Positions 25,629 through 36,200 of a stretch of DNA of 64,000 bases are shown piece after piece. How positions within the stretch are numbered: position 1 is the stretch's first letter; every line of letters begins with the position of its first letter. The DNA comes from Sarcocystis neurona. Taxonomy: Eukaryota; Apicomplexa; Conoidasida; Eucoccidiorida; Sarcocystidae. A program made the translations under genes and the position numbers. The notes beneath the pieces were generated by a model. It was not told the origin of the DNA and made no database searches. It saw nothing but the letters and a program-made list of their open reading frames with translations. The DNA lies in NCBI GenBank assembly GCA_000727475.1, contig KL647299.1, positions 779,461 through 843,460 on the forward strand. Direction: 5' to 3'.

Positions 25629-26011
25629 ATTTATATTTGCGGAGCATTGTGGGGTCACGCGTATATAACAGTCAACAGGCAACAAAGGCAGGTTCTCCCA
25701 ACGCTTGTCCAGTCGACTGTGACTCCTTGAAGATCATACGCATTTAACGGGCTAGGTAGTGCTTCCTGCGTCGAACAAACTGTGATAATGATGAGCGGCG
25801 TTATCTTTTATAATGTTGAGAGAATGCAGGATTTCACAAGCACTCGAGAAGCCGTCCGTATCCGCCCCTCTTAGTAGGAACACGAATTTCTAAAGCTATA
25901 CGTATGATACCTCCGAACATCACAGGATGACGAGAGGGTTGCAAACCCCAGGGTTCACAAATGGGAATGCTCTCGGGGTCACCTGTTTGAGGCTTTTTCT
26001 CGCGGAGACGT

Positions 26012-27335
26012 GAAGCGTCCTCACCCGCCCGCCAGCGACGCGCGACAAAGAAACATGTATTCGATCGGCACTTGTCCATCTCGAAGCAGGAGTGCAATAT
26101 CTTACGTTGGTAAGATGTTCACGCGGTACGCAGGTGGACGCTTCACTTTACAGGCGAAAGCTGCGGAGAACACTAAGCATTGTCGCTTCCTAGGATAAGC
26201 CAGTTATTACAACTGTGTGTCTCCTGAATTCTCGGGCCCACACAAGACCGGTTGAGTTTTTCTGGGAAGCCGCTGCTCTCGAGCGTAAGTCACCTATACT
26301 GCAGCCGGAATCGGAGGGGGGAGCTACAACCGATTCGAAGAAGCAGTCTGAGCCCTGCGTGTGTATGCTGATGTGCAGGTTCTTCTCTACACACGTTTGA
26401 ATGTGATAAAATACAAATAAGCACTCGTATACACCACACATTTGCACATCCCTACACAAATACATGTAGATGCTGCAACAACAGCACCTGAAAGGAGATG
26501 AGTCAATTACCCGTCTACGGAAAGGCCTGATATGTCAACTTCCATAACCCCGTGCATCACTTTCTATCTGGTCATATAGAGCTACTACAGTGGCAGATAC
26601 GGGAACTGTCACGCAGGCACGCACGTCTCTTGCAGGGCACACATCACAGTACTGTACCATGCAACACACTGGTTTTGCAGGCAACGGGTCAAATTAGGAA
26701 AATGTGGTGCCTTCACGACGAAACGGAGGAAGTGCGCTGTGCGGTGAACTGCTCCACATGATACACTTGTGCCCGAAGAGGGATGCAAGCCTAGCTGTTC
26801 CTAAGCAAATTTCTTTCACAAGCTATCGATTGCAGATAGCAGACGGGGAGCAGACAGTACTTCTGGTTTCTGTAGAGAGAACGTCTAAAGCGGAAAAGGC
26901 TAACATCAAGCGTCTCCATAGATGCTCGTAGCTGAACTACGTTTTGACGCCTAACAAACGGGGAAGAGACCTGTCAAGCAGATAGGCTCGCGACAGTAGC
27001 CGAACAGCCTCTCGTCCCCTCTGTGCACAATCGTCCACTAAGCCAGGACGGATTGTACGGGTCAAAATAGACCAACAGAAATTGCGTCCGCCTTCGGCCC
27101 CCGAAGGGGATCAACATCAACGTATCTCAAAAGTAAGACCAAATTGGGAAGGCGCTTCACGAGCCAACCCCACGACAGCGTCGTAAAATCGTGGCTGAGT
27201 GTAGTTGACTGGAAAGGCACTACCAGTCGCGTACATGCGAAACAATACATTCCTCCCGTTCGCTGCGGGGGACAGCTTACCGTTGCTATGCAGTTGCAAG
27301 CATCAGCTCGTTTCTGCTTTCCAGAAGTAGCGTAG
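26012..27335 (+). CDS. Multi-exon gene, unknown function (3' part)
   Basis: Exons ending 26109 (ACGTTG|GTAAGA), 26591-26743, 26806-26927 and 27047-27335 agree in phase (0,0,2) and end in TAG. The first reads RDKETCIRSALVHLEAGVQY, the second begins WQIRELSRRHARLLQG, the third QISFTSYRLQIADGEQTVLL, and the last, over 90 residues without a stop, contains HDSVVKSWLSVVDWKG and ends ARFCFPEVA. The 5' start is not found; the acceptor near 26015 or 26035 leaves phase 2 or 1, so it does not join the 25538 donor directly. No domain is recognised. The long last exon in a single good frame and the donor at 26110 are the best evidence. Confidence 0.5.
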
Positions 27336-28056
27336 AAGTGTCGCGTAGTCCCGGCGCACTTCTAGGCACTGATTGTCGCGGTGATCATGTGAAGACGTTC
27401 TGGATACCCCTGGAATCCAGGGTACTGTAATGACTTGAACCCTCTCAATGACTGTACATTTACCAACACGGGAAAGCCGCTACCCGAGGGGGAAAGGCAC
27501 TCTGTTCTCCTCAGCCCGAATGATTTACTTGGGCGTCTTGAGTTCAGGAAGCGTGTAATTGTAGTGCTTGTTGTTCCACGCGTTAACCGTTAACATTGTT
27601 TCGCTTCGCGTCACCCACCGTGGTTTTACGGGGGCGCGGAACTCCGTGTGCATGTTGAACTATAAAGACTCATGTATGTACGTAGGTGCCATCGAAGACC
27701 GTTTTCTTATATGCACCTGTATACGTGTACATACTAAGAGGTATGAGCTCGATTCCTGCGGCGTGCTTCAAAACAGGCACAGCATATGGACAGAACATCA
27801 TTCATTCTGAACCGTGATATCATAGCGACAATGCACTGGGTGCAAAAACGTTTTCTGTATAACTGCTAGCGTATACAGACCCCGCCACAATGTGCGTCGT
27901 CAGCTTCGCTGTTGAAGTACACTGTAATCTATGTTCGAGTGGCTGAAGAACACCGCGAAACCCCCTAGGCACGTGCAATCCAAGCAAAGATTGTTTCCTG
28001 AAGAACAGAGTACTTCTTCTCTTTCGGTAGCGGTCTTCCTGTGCCGATCTACTAGA

Positions 28057-28310
28057 GCCATTGACAACGTTGAATTCGTTACAATTCTCTAGAGTCCACG
28101 GGCATCTACTGCACCTTAACATGTTCCCTGTGAGCGCACGCAGTATCATTATCTGTAAATCTTATTCAATAAGTTCTATTAAAGCCATTGACGAAGTTCA
28201 ATTCGTTGCAATGCTCTGGAGTCCACGGGCATTCACGGCACCTTAACGTGCCCGCTGTGAGCGTAGGCAGTATCATTATCTGTAAAGCTTATTCCGTTAA
28301 GTGAGTTGTA
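28057..28310. repeat. Direct tandem duplication, unit about 127 bp
   Basis: The unit starting GCCATTGAC at 28057 recurs at 28184. Both copies share CGTTGAATTCGTT-like starts, a GAGTCCACGGGCAT core, CACCTTAAC and GCAGTATCATTATCTGTAAA. The copies differ at perhaps one base in ten. It lies in the 27336-28451 stretch, in which I find no convincing exon apart from a short frame at 27516-27594 (RLEFRKRVIVVLVVPRV). Confidence 0.85.
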
Positions 28311-28451
28311 AGCGCATCAGATGTACAAGTATCCTCTTCATTTCACGGGGTACGCCCGAAATTTTATAAATCACTGCAGACAGTACACTGTGCTGAGCTT
28401 TTGAATCATATGTAGACCGCATTACGTACGGGGAACGACCATGTATACTTC

Positions 28452-29094
28452 TTGTTACATTCCGGTGGGGAGCGTATCCTCGCAGATTTAACAAAAAAGG
28501 AAGACAAGCGACAGCACGTCAGACGACTACCACCTGCAACCCGTCGCTATCCACATTCGACAACAGCGCCAACACGACAGCAGCAGACTGTGTGCACGGA
28601 ACTGAAAATGTCGAGAGCTGCGGCGCGTAGCGCAGAAGCAAGAAAAACCGCAAGACGTGCAAATGACTCCTGCAGCAAGCGGCTAAGTCATGCTAAAAAA
28701 GCAGCCGCTGCTGTTTATGTTTACCATTCGCACGTACAAGAAATGCTTGAAAACTGTGAGATAGTCGTGTGCCACTGGTGTCTCGAGCCGCTCTCATTCC
28801 TACGGAGTCATACACTTGCATGTTGTACTATGCTCCAGACAACTGAGGGTTAGTGGTTCAGAGGGTAACTTCATGGAGAAATTTCCGCGAAATGTCTTCA
28901 AAGCGTCATTCAGAGAGTGGTGCGCCTGCAAAACGATAGGGCGCGTATATGAAGCTTTGAAACACATCAAGATGAACGAATTACAATCCGTCCACAATCT
29001 ACATGCCGCCCACATCTATCCAGTACAAGACACCTCGTGCATGCTGAAGTCCTCACCTTATCTAGCAATCGTGTACACGCTGAGGTGTATCTAG
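28452..29094 (+). CDS. Probable coding region, two frames, unknown function
   Basis: The first frame (28452-28853) is basic and alanine-rich (MSRAAARSAEARKTARRAN, then a helical HSHVQEMLENCEIVVCHWC). The second frame, open from about 28816 to TAG at 29092-29094, contains EKFPRNVFKASFREWCACK and GRVYEALKHIKMNELQ. An acceptor at GTGGTTCAG (about 28862) would enter the second frame in phase 1, and a weak donor (CGGA|GTCATA) would fit, but no strong pair was found. They could also be separate exons. No family is recognised. Confidence 0.35.
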
Positions 29095-29591
29095 GGAATA
29101 CTTGATATACGTGTGTATATATATATATACACACATACACTCATATATATTATATATATACGTACACACACGCATACACATGTATACGTGCAGCTGTTTG
29201 CCAACATCGAGACATGCTGAAAGGCTCACACAGACATCCTCGGCTTTATCGTGGGAAACGCGATCCTGCTTTGCATTCAATGTACAGACACATTGTATAC
29301 TGTCGCCGCATGATCATTCACCAAGGTAAAGTGAGGCAGTATGAGAATTGTCTTCGCTTTTCGTACCCTCCCTGCACGCAACGGAGTTGCTGTACCATTC
29401 ATCTTCCCAACACGCCATCTCGAAGCATGAGGAATCTCGTGCGTGACGCGTTCCCTGGTGTGTCAGCACAATAATGCCCGGCACCTACCTTCGCTATACG
29501 TCCATTCGATCACACCTACTATGCACGTACTAGAAAGACAGGGGGCCGGAGGTGACCTACTCCAATTTCACCTTCTTATACACATGAGTGT

Positions 29592-29846
29592 ATGTCCGCG
29601 TGCACAGATAGAGGGGTCCAGATATCGATCCGTGTACACAACTGTCCGCCGATATACGTGGGCCTGGTTAGAGAGATGGCTCCACATGTACGCGTATCTC
29701 TAAACACGGGTACATTCAGAAAATTCGAGTTAGCCGTTTCTCTTAAGTGTTGTGAATTAAGTGTCCCCCACGTGAATCTTAAACACAGTGGTTTCTTCAA
29801 CAGAAGCATTTTTCTGATCAGCTGCTGCACGCCCCCGCGTGTATAA
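29592..29846 (+). CDS. Possible exon, beta-rich, unknown function
   Basis: A frame entered near 29610 after GCGTGCACAG and ending in TAA at 29846 reads VQISIRVHNCPPIYVGLVRE, then HVRVSLNTGTFRKFELAVSL, ending LISCCTPPRV. Alternating hydrophobic residues suggest beta strands. The frame at 29214-29474 (RNLVRDAFPGVSAQ at its end) may be linked to it. No splice partner was established. Confidence 0.3.
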   Translation: MSACTDRGVQISIRVHNCPPIYVGLVREMAPHVRVSLNTGTFRKFELAVSLKCCELSVPHVNLKHSGFFNRSIFLISCCTPPRV

Positions 29847-31204
29847 CTTCGTTAGTCGCTCCTTAAACTCTTCGACATTCCTGCGACAAAAGTGGTTGCT
29901 GCGGTTCTCCGTTTGTGGAGAGCAGCAGTTACGAGGACACTTGCCCACGAAGATCAACACGTCTACGCTTAGACGTGCAGATACATCTTTGAGTACACTT
30001 GATATACGGTAAGTATTTCACGCCCGCAGTAGACGCTCAATAGCTCTTACGAATCCATCTCTGTGCATACATGCAGCTCGTCTACACACGTACGTAGAAA
30101 TATTCTTCTGTATCTAGACAGAGAAACATTCGCTATACGAGCAGGAATATGTGCCCCGTGTACGAATACAACTACGTACGTACCCACTATCTGCTTAGAA
30201 ACGGACGGGGATACAAACGAAGCCACGAATATCAGTACAAGCCTATTGTATCTGTCTACAGACACGCGTTTCATGCGTTTGCACGCACTTGTGCATACAC
30301 ACGTCCTCACGTTTGTATACTCAAGTACATACGCGCCACTGCGTCGGTACACACGAGGAAATTTGCATGTCTCTGTGCAGGCACGTTTGGATATGCAACC
30401 CCGTGTAAACGGAAACTACACGCACAAACGCACGCGCATAGTGATACCGGCCAAAGCAAGTGTAGGTACACATATGCATTCGAAACTTGTATGCGCTTGC
30501 ACCCTTGCGTGCCCCCATACTGGCCGCACGCCTGTACAAGTCCACACACCTGCATGTACACAGAGGGTTGCCTCCGACAGCGTGTGTGCAGAGAGATCAA
30601 ACTGTGGATATTCACAACAGACACGCATAACTCTGTGAGCACCTACACAGGTATATCACAAGCACACATCTAGGCGCCACTGCACTCAGCGCCCGTAATG
30701 TCGACGGTGTGTTGTGCACGACTTATGCCGCTGACGCCCTACTTTTCGTCATGCGGTTGCTGTCTGAGGACGTACGTGTAGTTCATCTTCCGTGCCTTTG
30801 TCAGCGATCGGGAGAGGATTTTAGGCGGAACAGTTATTAAGCCCTTTGCGAAGCGTACTCGGCACTTAGGACCGTGCAGTATGTCAGCGTATATCCACAG
30901 CTACGCATGCACGTACATAGTCGTCCACGAACACAGACCTACACATCTACGTACGCAAAAAACACAGAGGAGCGAACACACGTATGCGCTAACCCACGAA
31001 CATCTTTTCCATGCACATATATATATATGTACACACATATGTGCCAGTCCAGGTTCATACACAAAGACATCTTTATAGACGCGGACATCCAAACATACAG
31101 ATGCATGGAATCATGCCCATCTGCAGCCCGGCACGCCCACGTACATGCGCCCGTACACAGATCCTGAAGAAACGTACGCCCGTACACAAAAATTAGGGTA
31201 CGCG
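29847..31204. other. Low-complexity ACGTACACAC-rich stretch, no gene
   Basis: Between about 30050 and 31200 the sequence is built from ACGTAC, CACGTA and TACACA words. This opens several frames on both strands at once, giving His/Tyr/Thr/Cys-rich pseudo-proteins. No splice pairing or conserved motif was seen. Confidence 0.55.
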
Positions 31205-31965
31205 TCACGCACGGAGAAGAAATTTGTGCCTAATTTTCGAGGGTAGCACATGACAGCGCGTGGGATACGAAGCACTCCACAGCTTGGCTACACCACCAGT
31301 CGTGCGCATGCGATCCCAGGTCTGCCGATCCACGGCCGCCCTCTGCGCTGTGTCCTCTCCATTTCCCATGGTTTCTCTACTTTCCCTCTGTGTATCCACA
31401 AAGTGTACAGCTCCCAGTCGTGCAACGGGGCAACGCCTTTTTCCCTCCTGTTGTCCTCCACCTCCCGGCTACGTGGCAGTTTATAGCAGTCAGTTTTGTA
31501 CGGTGGTGGCTATACAAAAAGGATCGGAGCCGATGCTCGACGGAAAGCGTTCTCTTGCATGACGGCAGAACGAACTTACTGCACAGCAATTTTGGTGGAA
31601 AGAAGTGTGCTCGTAGTAGGCGTCCTGAAAGGTTGTCGACGACTCCCGTCCTCTCTTGTGTACGGCTTCTTTCTTTGTTCTTCCTCATCTTCCTCATCGC
31701 TCCCTGGTTGCTTTTTCGGCCGCGTGCGGTCCGTCTTCGTTTCCCCCTTCTTGTGGAGTGCTTCAAAAGGTCTTTCAAAAGGTCTTTCACGTGTTTCTCC
31801 TCCAGTTTCGTGACTCGGGGAAATAGTTGACCCTTCCTTGCCGTTTCTCCTTCGATGTCGGGCAGAATACGTTTTTCTTGCGTCTACAGTTATTTTTACT
31901 TTGCTCCTCCTATCAGACGCTGGTGGAGAATATTTGCGTGCTGAATTCAGGCTCCTCTTCGACAT
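31205..31965 (-). CDS. Two-exon gene for a basic/acidic, probably nuclear protein
   Basis: Exon 1 runs from ATG at 31965 to 31580, leaving in phase 2 at a strong donor (TGTGCA|GTAAGT); exon 2 is 31376-31205. The product is about 185 residues. It starts MSKRSLNSARKYSPPASD, is rich in Arg, Lys and Ser, has an acidic run (GSDEEDEEEQRKK) and a C-terminal half reading QTWDRMRTTGGVAKLWSAS. Such mixed-charge composition is common in nuclear and nucleolar proteins. The acceptor is uncertain: CACAG at 31388 enters another frame giving a shorter tail. No family is recognised. It may share a transcript with the coding region at 32368-32718. Confidence 0.45.
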
Positions 31966-32367
31966 ATCGAGCGACTGCTGCTGATGTCAATAACACCACT
32001 TTGAAGTTTCTTGGGTCTCCGTACCAACCATCGCAAAGCGTGCATGCATATGCGCGCGGCTACAGCATCTGTACAATTTAGTTGTTATTTCCGCTATTTC
32101 TACGTTTTAGTAGGGTATTGCTGCTGTTACCAGGGGCTCTTCTCTCTCTATCCACCTTCAGTCCAAAGGAACCTGAAAACTGTCCCAGATGTCGAATTTC
32201 GGTCCCTGTGTACTGACTTGCTGTTCTTAGCATCATCAAAGCTCCCGGGAGGGAGTTTCTCGAATGTTAAAAACGCCTTCCACGGAGCATCCCCTCTTGT
32301 TCTCCCCGTGTAACAGGTGCTGCAAAAGCAGAGGCACACGTCGTAACCCGACGCTCATGCAGCACGT

Positions 32368-32718
32368 CTACGTATTTTGGCAAGTATGGGTAGACACAGC
32401 TCTATATCCTCTACGTCTGCCCGCACGTGCTGCTACTTCAATCCACTCCCCTCTCGCCCCTCTGCACTTTTTTCTTGCGGCATCCACCCGCTCCTGCTGC
32501 GCATCCTTCTGTCCTTCGGGCGTTTCTCCTGTGCTTGTCTTCCGGCGGCTGGGAATGCAGGCACGGTAGACTTGTTCCACAGTCGCCAAAGGTCAACTTT
32601 TACGTGCACACATATGTAGACTTATGCCTCTCTTTCGCGCCGAATAACGTTGCCACTGCAGCTGCCTGCTTCTCTTCTTCTTGTCCTCTGTCCCCGCGGC
32701 TGCTGCCCGGAGCGGCAT
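32368..32718 (-). CDS. Probable coding region for a lysine/arginine-rich protein
   Basis: From ATG at 32718-32716 the minus strand reads MPLRAAAAGTEDKKKRSRQL, and a second open segment (32570-32368) reads IPSRRKTSTGETPEGQKDA and GARGEWIEVAARAGRRRG. A 51-base intron (32621-32571) would join them in phase 1, but it is very short and its donor is weak. The charged composition on this strand, against cysteine/leucine-rich plus-strand frames, favours this direction. It could be the 5' end of the gene at 31205-31965. Confidence 0.35.
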
Positions 32719-33258
32719 CGTCTTCGCGTTTCTAAGAAGATCGTTTTCAATATTTCCCGGTATCCGTAGAAGTCTTGTGTGTATGTATTTGCACGTCGGC
32801 TGCCGGGTGAATTCCCTGCCTTTGTGCTGTTACAGCACCCCTATGTTCCTTATCATCAGCTATCATGCCTCTGTACACACTGTGTTGATCGTCGCTCGAT
32901 AGACGTATGTTTTCGCGCACCCGGACGACGTGTACGGGTTCATACCTGTATGTACGCATATGTATACCTCCATATCTATGTATATATATACATATCTCTA
33001 CACACACCCGTATACCTGCTCATACATGTATACCTATATATATATATATGTGTAAGCGTACATACTGGCTCTCTGTGTAAACATACGTATCTCTCCTTGT
33101 ATCCCTGACTCGCTTTTCCTACGTACACCCCCACGCATGCAGAGATGGGCAGGTAGTCTCGAGCAGGCGGACGTATACTTGAGTCCGCTCTCTTATAAGG
33201 TTAGTTTTTCGAAGCCCCGTACGCAGCAGGAGGAACGTGGACAGGGAGGTTCGGCAAT
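32719..33258. promoter_or_regulatory. Divergent intergenic region upstream of IWS1
   Basis: About 540 bases separate the minus-strand ATG at 32718 from the IWS1 ATG at 33259, so the region probably carries both promoters. It contains TATATATATACATATCTC and similar AT/GT runs at about 32950-33060. No defined core motif was identified. Confidence 0.4.
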
Positions 33259-36200
33259 ATGGAAGCGGCTGCTGAGTATGATCCGGCCGCCGCTCCACGA
33301 GCGGCAGCGCAGCTGCCAGCAGCAGCAGCATCCCCAGAGACAGCAGCAGCAGAGGATGCGTATGGAGCGCAGTTTGCAAGAGAGGGAGGAGAAGTGCTTG
33401 AGGATGGAGCAGACGTGGGGGAGTCCCCTGCGTTGACGTCGCAGGTTGACGAGGAGGAGGAGAGAGCAGCGAAAGAAGAAGCAAGAGAAGCAGACGCAGC
33501 AGAACCAGAAGCCGCAGAAGCAGAAGCAGCACAGGGGGAAGCAGCAGAGGAAGGAGCAGCAGAGGAAGGAGCCGCAAAGGTAGGAGCAGCAGGCGTCGAC
33601 GCGACAGCGGAAGTAGGAGATGCGTCAGCGTTTGACCGCGGAGGGGGAGTTGCCGACGACGTTTTTGCCGGTGCTGCGTCTCCGCCAGCAGAAGACCGCA
33701 GCGCGTCAAGCGATGCAGCAGCAGAAGGGCCGCAGTGGTTGCAACAAGCAGAAGGAACCGCAGCAGCAGAGGGCGACGGACAGCAGCTGTTCGACGAGGA
33801 GGTGGGGGCAGAGGAGGCGCCAGGAGGAGCAGGGGAGCTCGTTTCTGAAGAGGAAGAAGCAGGGGCAGCCGGAGGCGAAGACGAAGGCGCTGACGACTTC
33901 GACGAAGGACTTGAAGCAGCGGAAAGCAGCGGCGGGGCAGCAGAGGAGAGACAGCAGCTGTTTGAAGAGGACGGAGGAGCCGTAGGCGCAGATTCGGACG
34001 CCGAACGGGAGGAACGGCGGCGGCAGAAGCGGGAGCGCAGGGAGAAGAGGCGTGAGAAGAAGAGAAGGAAAAAGGAGAAGAAGAAAAAGAAGAAGAAGCA
34101 GTTTGCCGAGGACGAAGCGGAGGAAAGCGAAGGCAACGAAGAAGCTGCAGGAGACGCTGCAGCAGCTGCGACAGACGACGTCGAGCGAGATCTGCTAGGA
34201 GACGCCGAAGGAGACGAAGACGGCAGTCCCCGCGGTGTCGCTGGCTCGCTGCTTTCGACTCGCGAAGCAGCAGCGACAGCAGAGCTGCAGCAGCGGCGAG
34301 GGGGAGAAGCAGCAGCAGGTGGGGGGAGAGGCGGGAAAAAACAGCGGAGGGCGGCAGACGACAGACACGTCGCCTTTTACGACAGGGACGAGGCTGCTCG
34401 AAGGGGCAGAAGTGAAGATGTATGTCCCCTGCTGATAAGCACCGAGTTCGCAACAACGTACAAACGAAAATCATGTGGATACCTATCTTCTCTCTCTCTA
34501 TGTATATGTGTCAATGTAGACGCGAGTCTTGACTTTGAACGCCTTATCTTGTTTACCGGGGAGACTGCGTTGAAATCTTCCTCATCTGATAGCCGCCTTC
34601 TTTCGTCGTTTCCACCTCTGTGTCTTCTTCGATCCCGTCTCCTCTTCCGTTTTCCTCTTTCTCTCTACACGTACATCTCGTTGTTGTCTATGAGGACAGA
34701 TGGGTAGAGACATCTTCTTATCCGTGCAGTGCGCATGGAGAAGAAGACAGCTGCACGTGTACAAGAAAGATAGGGCAGGGGACAGGATATATATATATAT
34801 AACCCGCTTCTCACGTGCTGGTGGCCACATGTAGGGAGAGAGGTCTGCGCTCCCTTACAAATCACTAGTTTTTGAGTAGAACAGAGCAACAAACCTACAC
34901 GTGTGCACGCACCTCTGTATGCCTGTCTCCGTGTAAAAGCCCATATGTGTATGTATGTATGTAGGTATGTATATGTATATGTATGTATATGTATGTATAT
35001 GTATGTATATGTATATGTATGTATATGTATGTATATGTATGTATATGTATGTATATGTATGTATATGTATATGTATGTATATGTATGTATATGTATATAT
35101 ATGTATACGTGTGTATATGTATGTATATATATGTATGCATATGTATATGTATGTATATATATGTATGTATATGTATGTATATGTATGTATGTATGTACAT
35201 GCGCACGGTTCCACGCCTGCGTGCGTCTGCGCATGGGAAGGACAGAGAGAGAGGTAGAAGTAGGAAGGGCCTTCGCTGTCTGTTTCTGCTTATGGAGGGT
35301 CCACACGTGACCAGCCACGTGACGAGCACTTTTGTCTTTGTAGCCGAATATATTCCTGCGTGAGCTTCTCTGGGGATTCGCCTTCCATAAGCGGAGCAGG
35401 CAGTGAGAGAAGGACGCGTGCGCGTTTTGCTGCCGTATTCGTTTCCCTCTATTCCCGCGCGTCTATGTATGAAGACAGTACACGCAAAGCAGCACACGTG
35501 GGTTGGGGAGCGACGTGCATATTTTTTTCTCCAGCCTGCGTCTCTTCGGTAGTTTCTCTGTGCCCCGCTTCCGCTGTCGATCCGTCTCCGTCGATCTTCT
35601 CTCTGCGTACCTCTGCGTCTCTGCCTCTGTGTGATTCTCGGGGTCTCCACTTATCTTTCTCTCTATTCCACGCTGTCCCCCCCCCTGTGTCTGTCTCTCT
35701 TTACCTGTTGTTCCCTGTGTCTCCCCGCATTCCCCTGCATGCCTGTCTCTCTGTATGTGTCTCTCTGTACCCTTCTACCTTCTTGTATATTCACGTGTCT
35801 CCGTCTCCCTGTGTTTGGCTCTCGCCGCTCCGTTTCTCCATCCCTTTGCCGCTCTGTGCTGCTGCTCTGTGTCTCCGTGTCTCCGTCTCCGTGTCGCGCC
35901 TCTGCTGCCGGGGCTCTCTTCTGCGCATGCGTCTGGAGAAGCAGAAGGTACCGAGACAGAGAACAAGGTGAACACTGCAGAGATCTCGGGGGCCGCTCTC
36001 GTGCTGTCTCAGCCTCTTAAGACGTATACGTCTATACGTATATATTGTATATAGAGAGAGAGACAGGGAGACGCCGATATTTTCACGTCTATAATATACA
36101 TATATATATATGTTTACAGACATTTTATCAAACTCACATTCGCATGTTGCCCTGCTGTGTCGATTTGCCGGTGGTAGCGACGGAAGCGACAGGTACCCTG

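Noticed and set aside
33119..34474. Open frame of about 450 codons on the minus strand, Leu/Arg-rich, plus a 311-codon Ser/Ala-rich frame in the same place
   Set aside because: Both are antisense to IWS1 exon 1. Their Leu/Arg and Ser/Ala composition mirrors the GCAG and GAG-rich sense strand, and no motif is present.
34665..35650. Long minus-strand Tyr/Ile/His/Thr frames and plus-strand Met/Tyr/Val frames
   Set aside because: They are translations of the TATATGTATG microsatellite and open in all phases.
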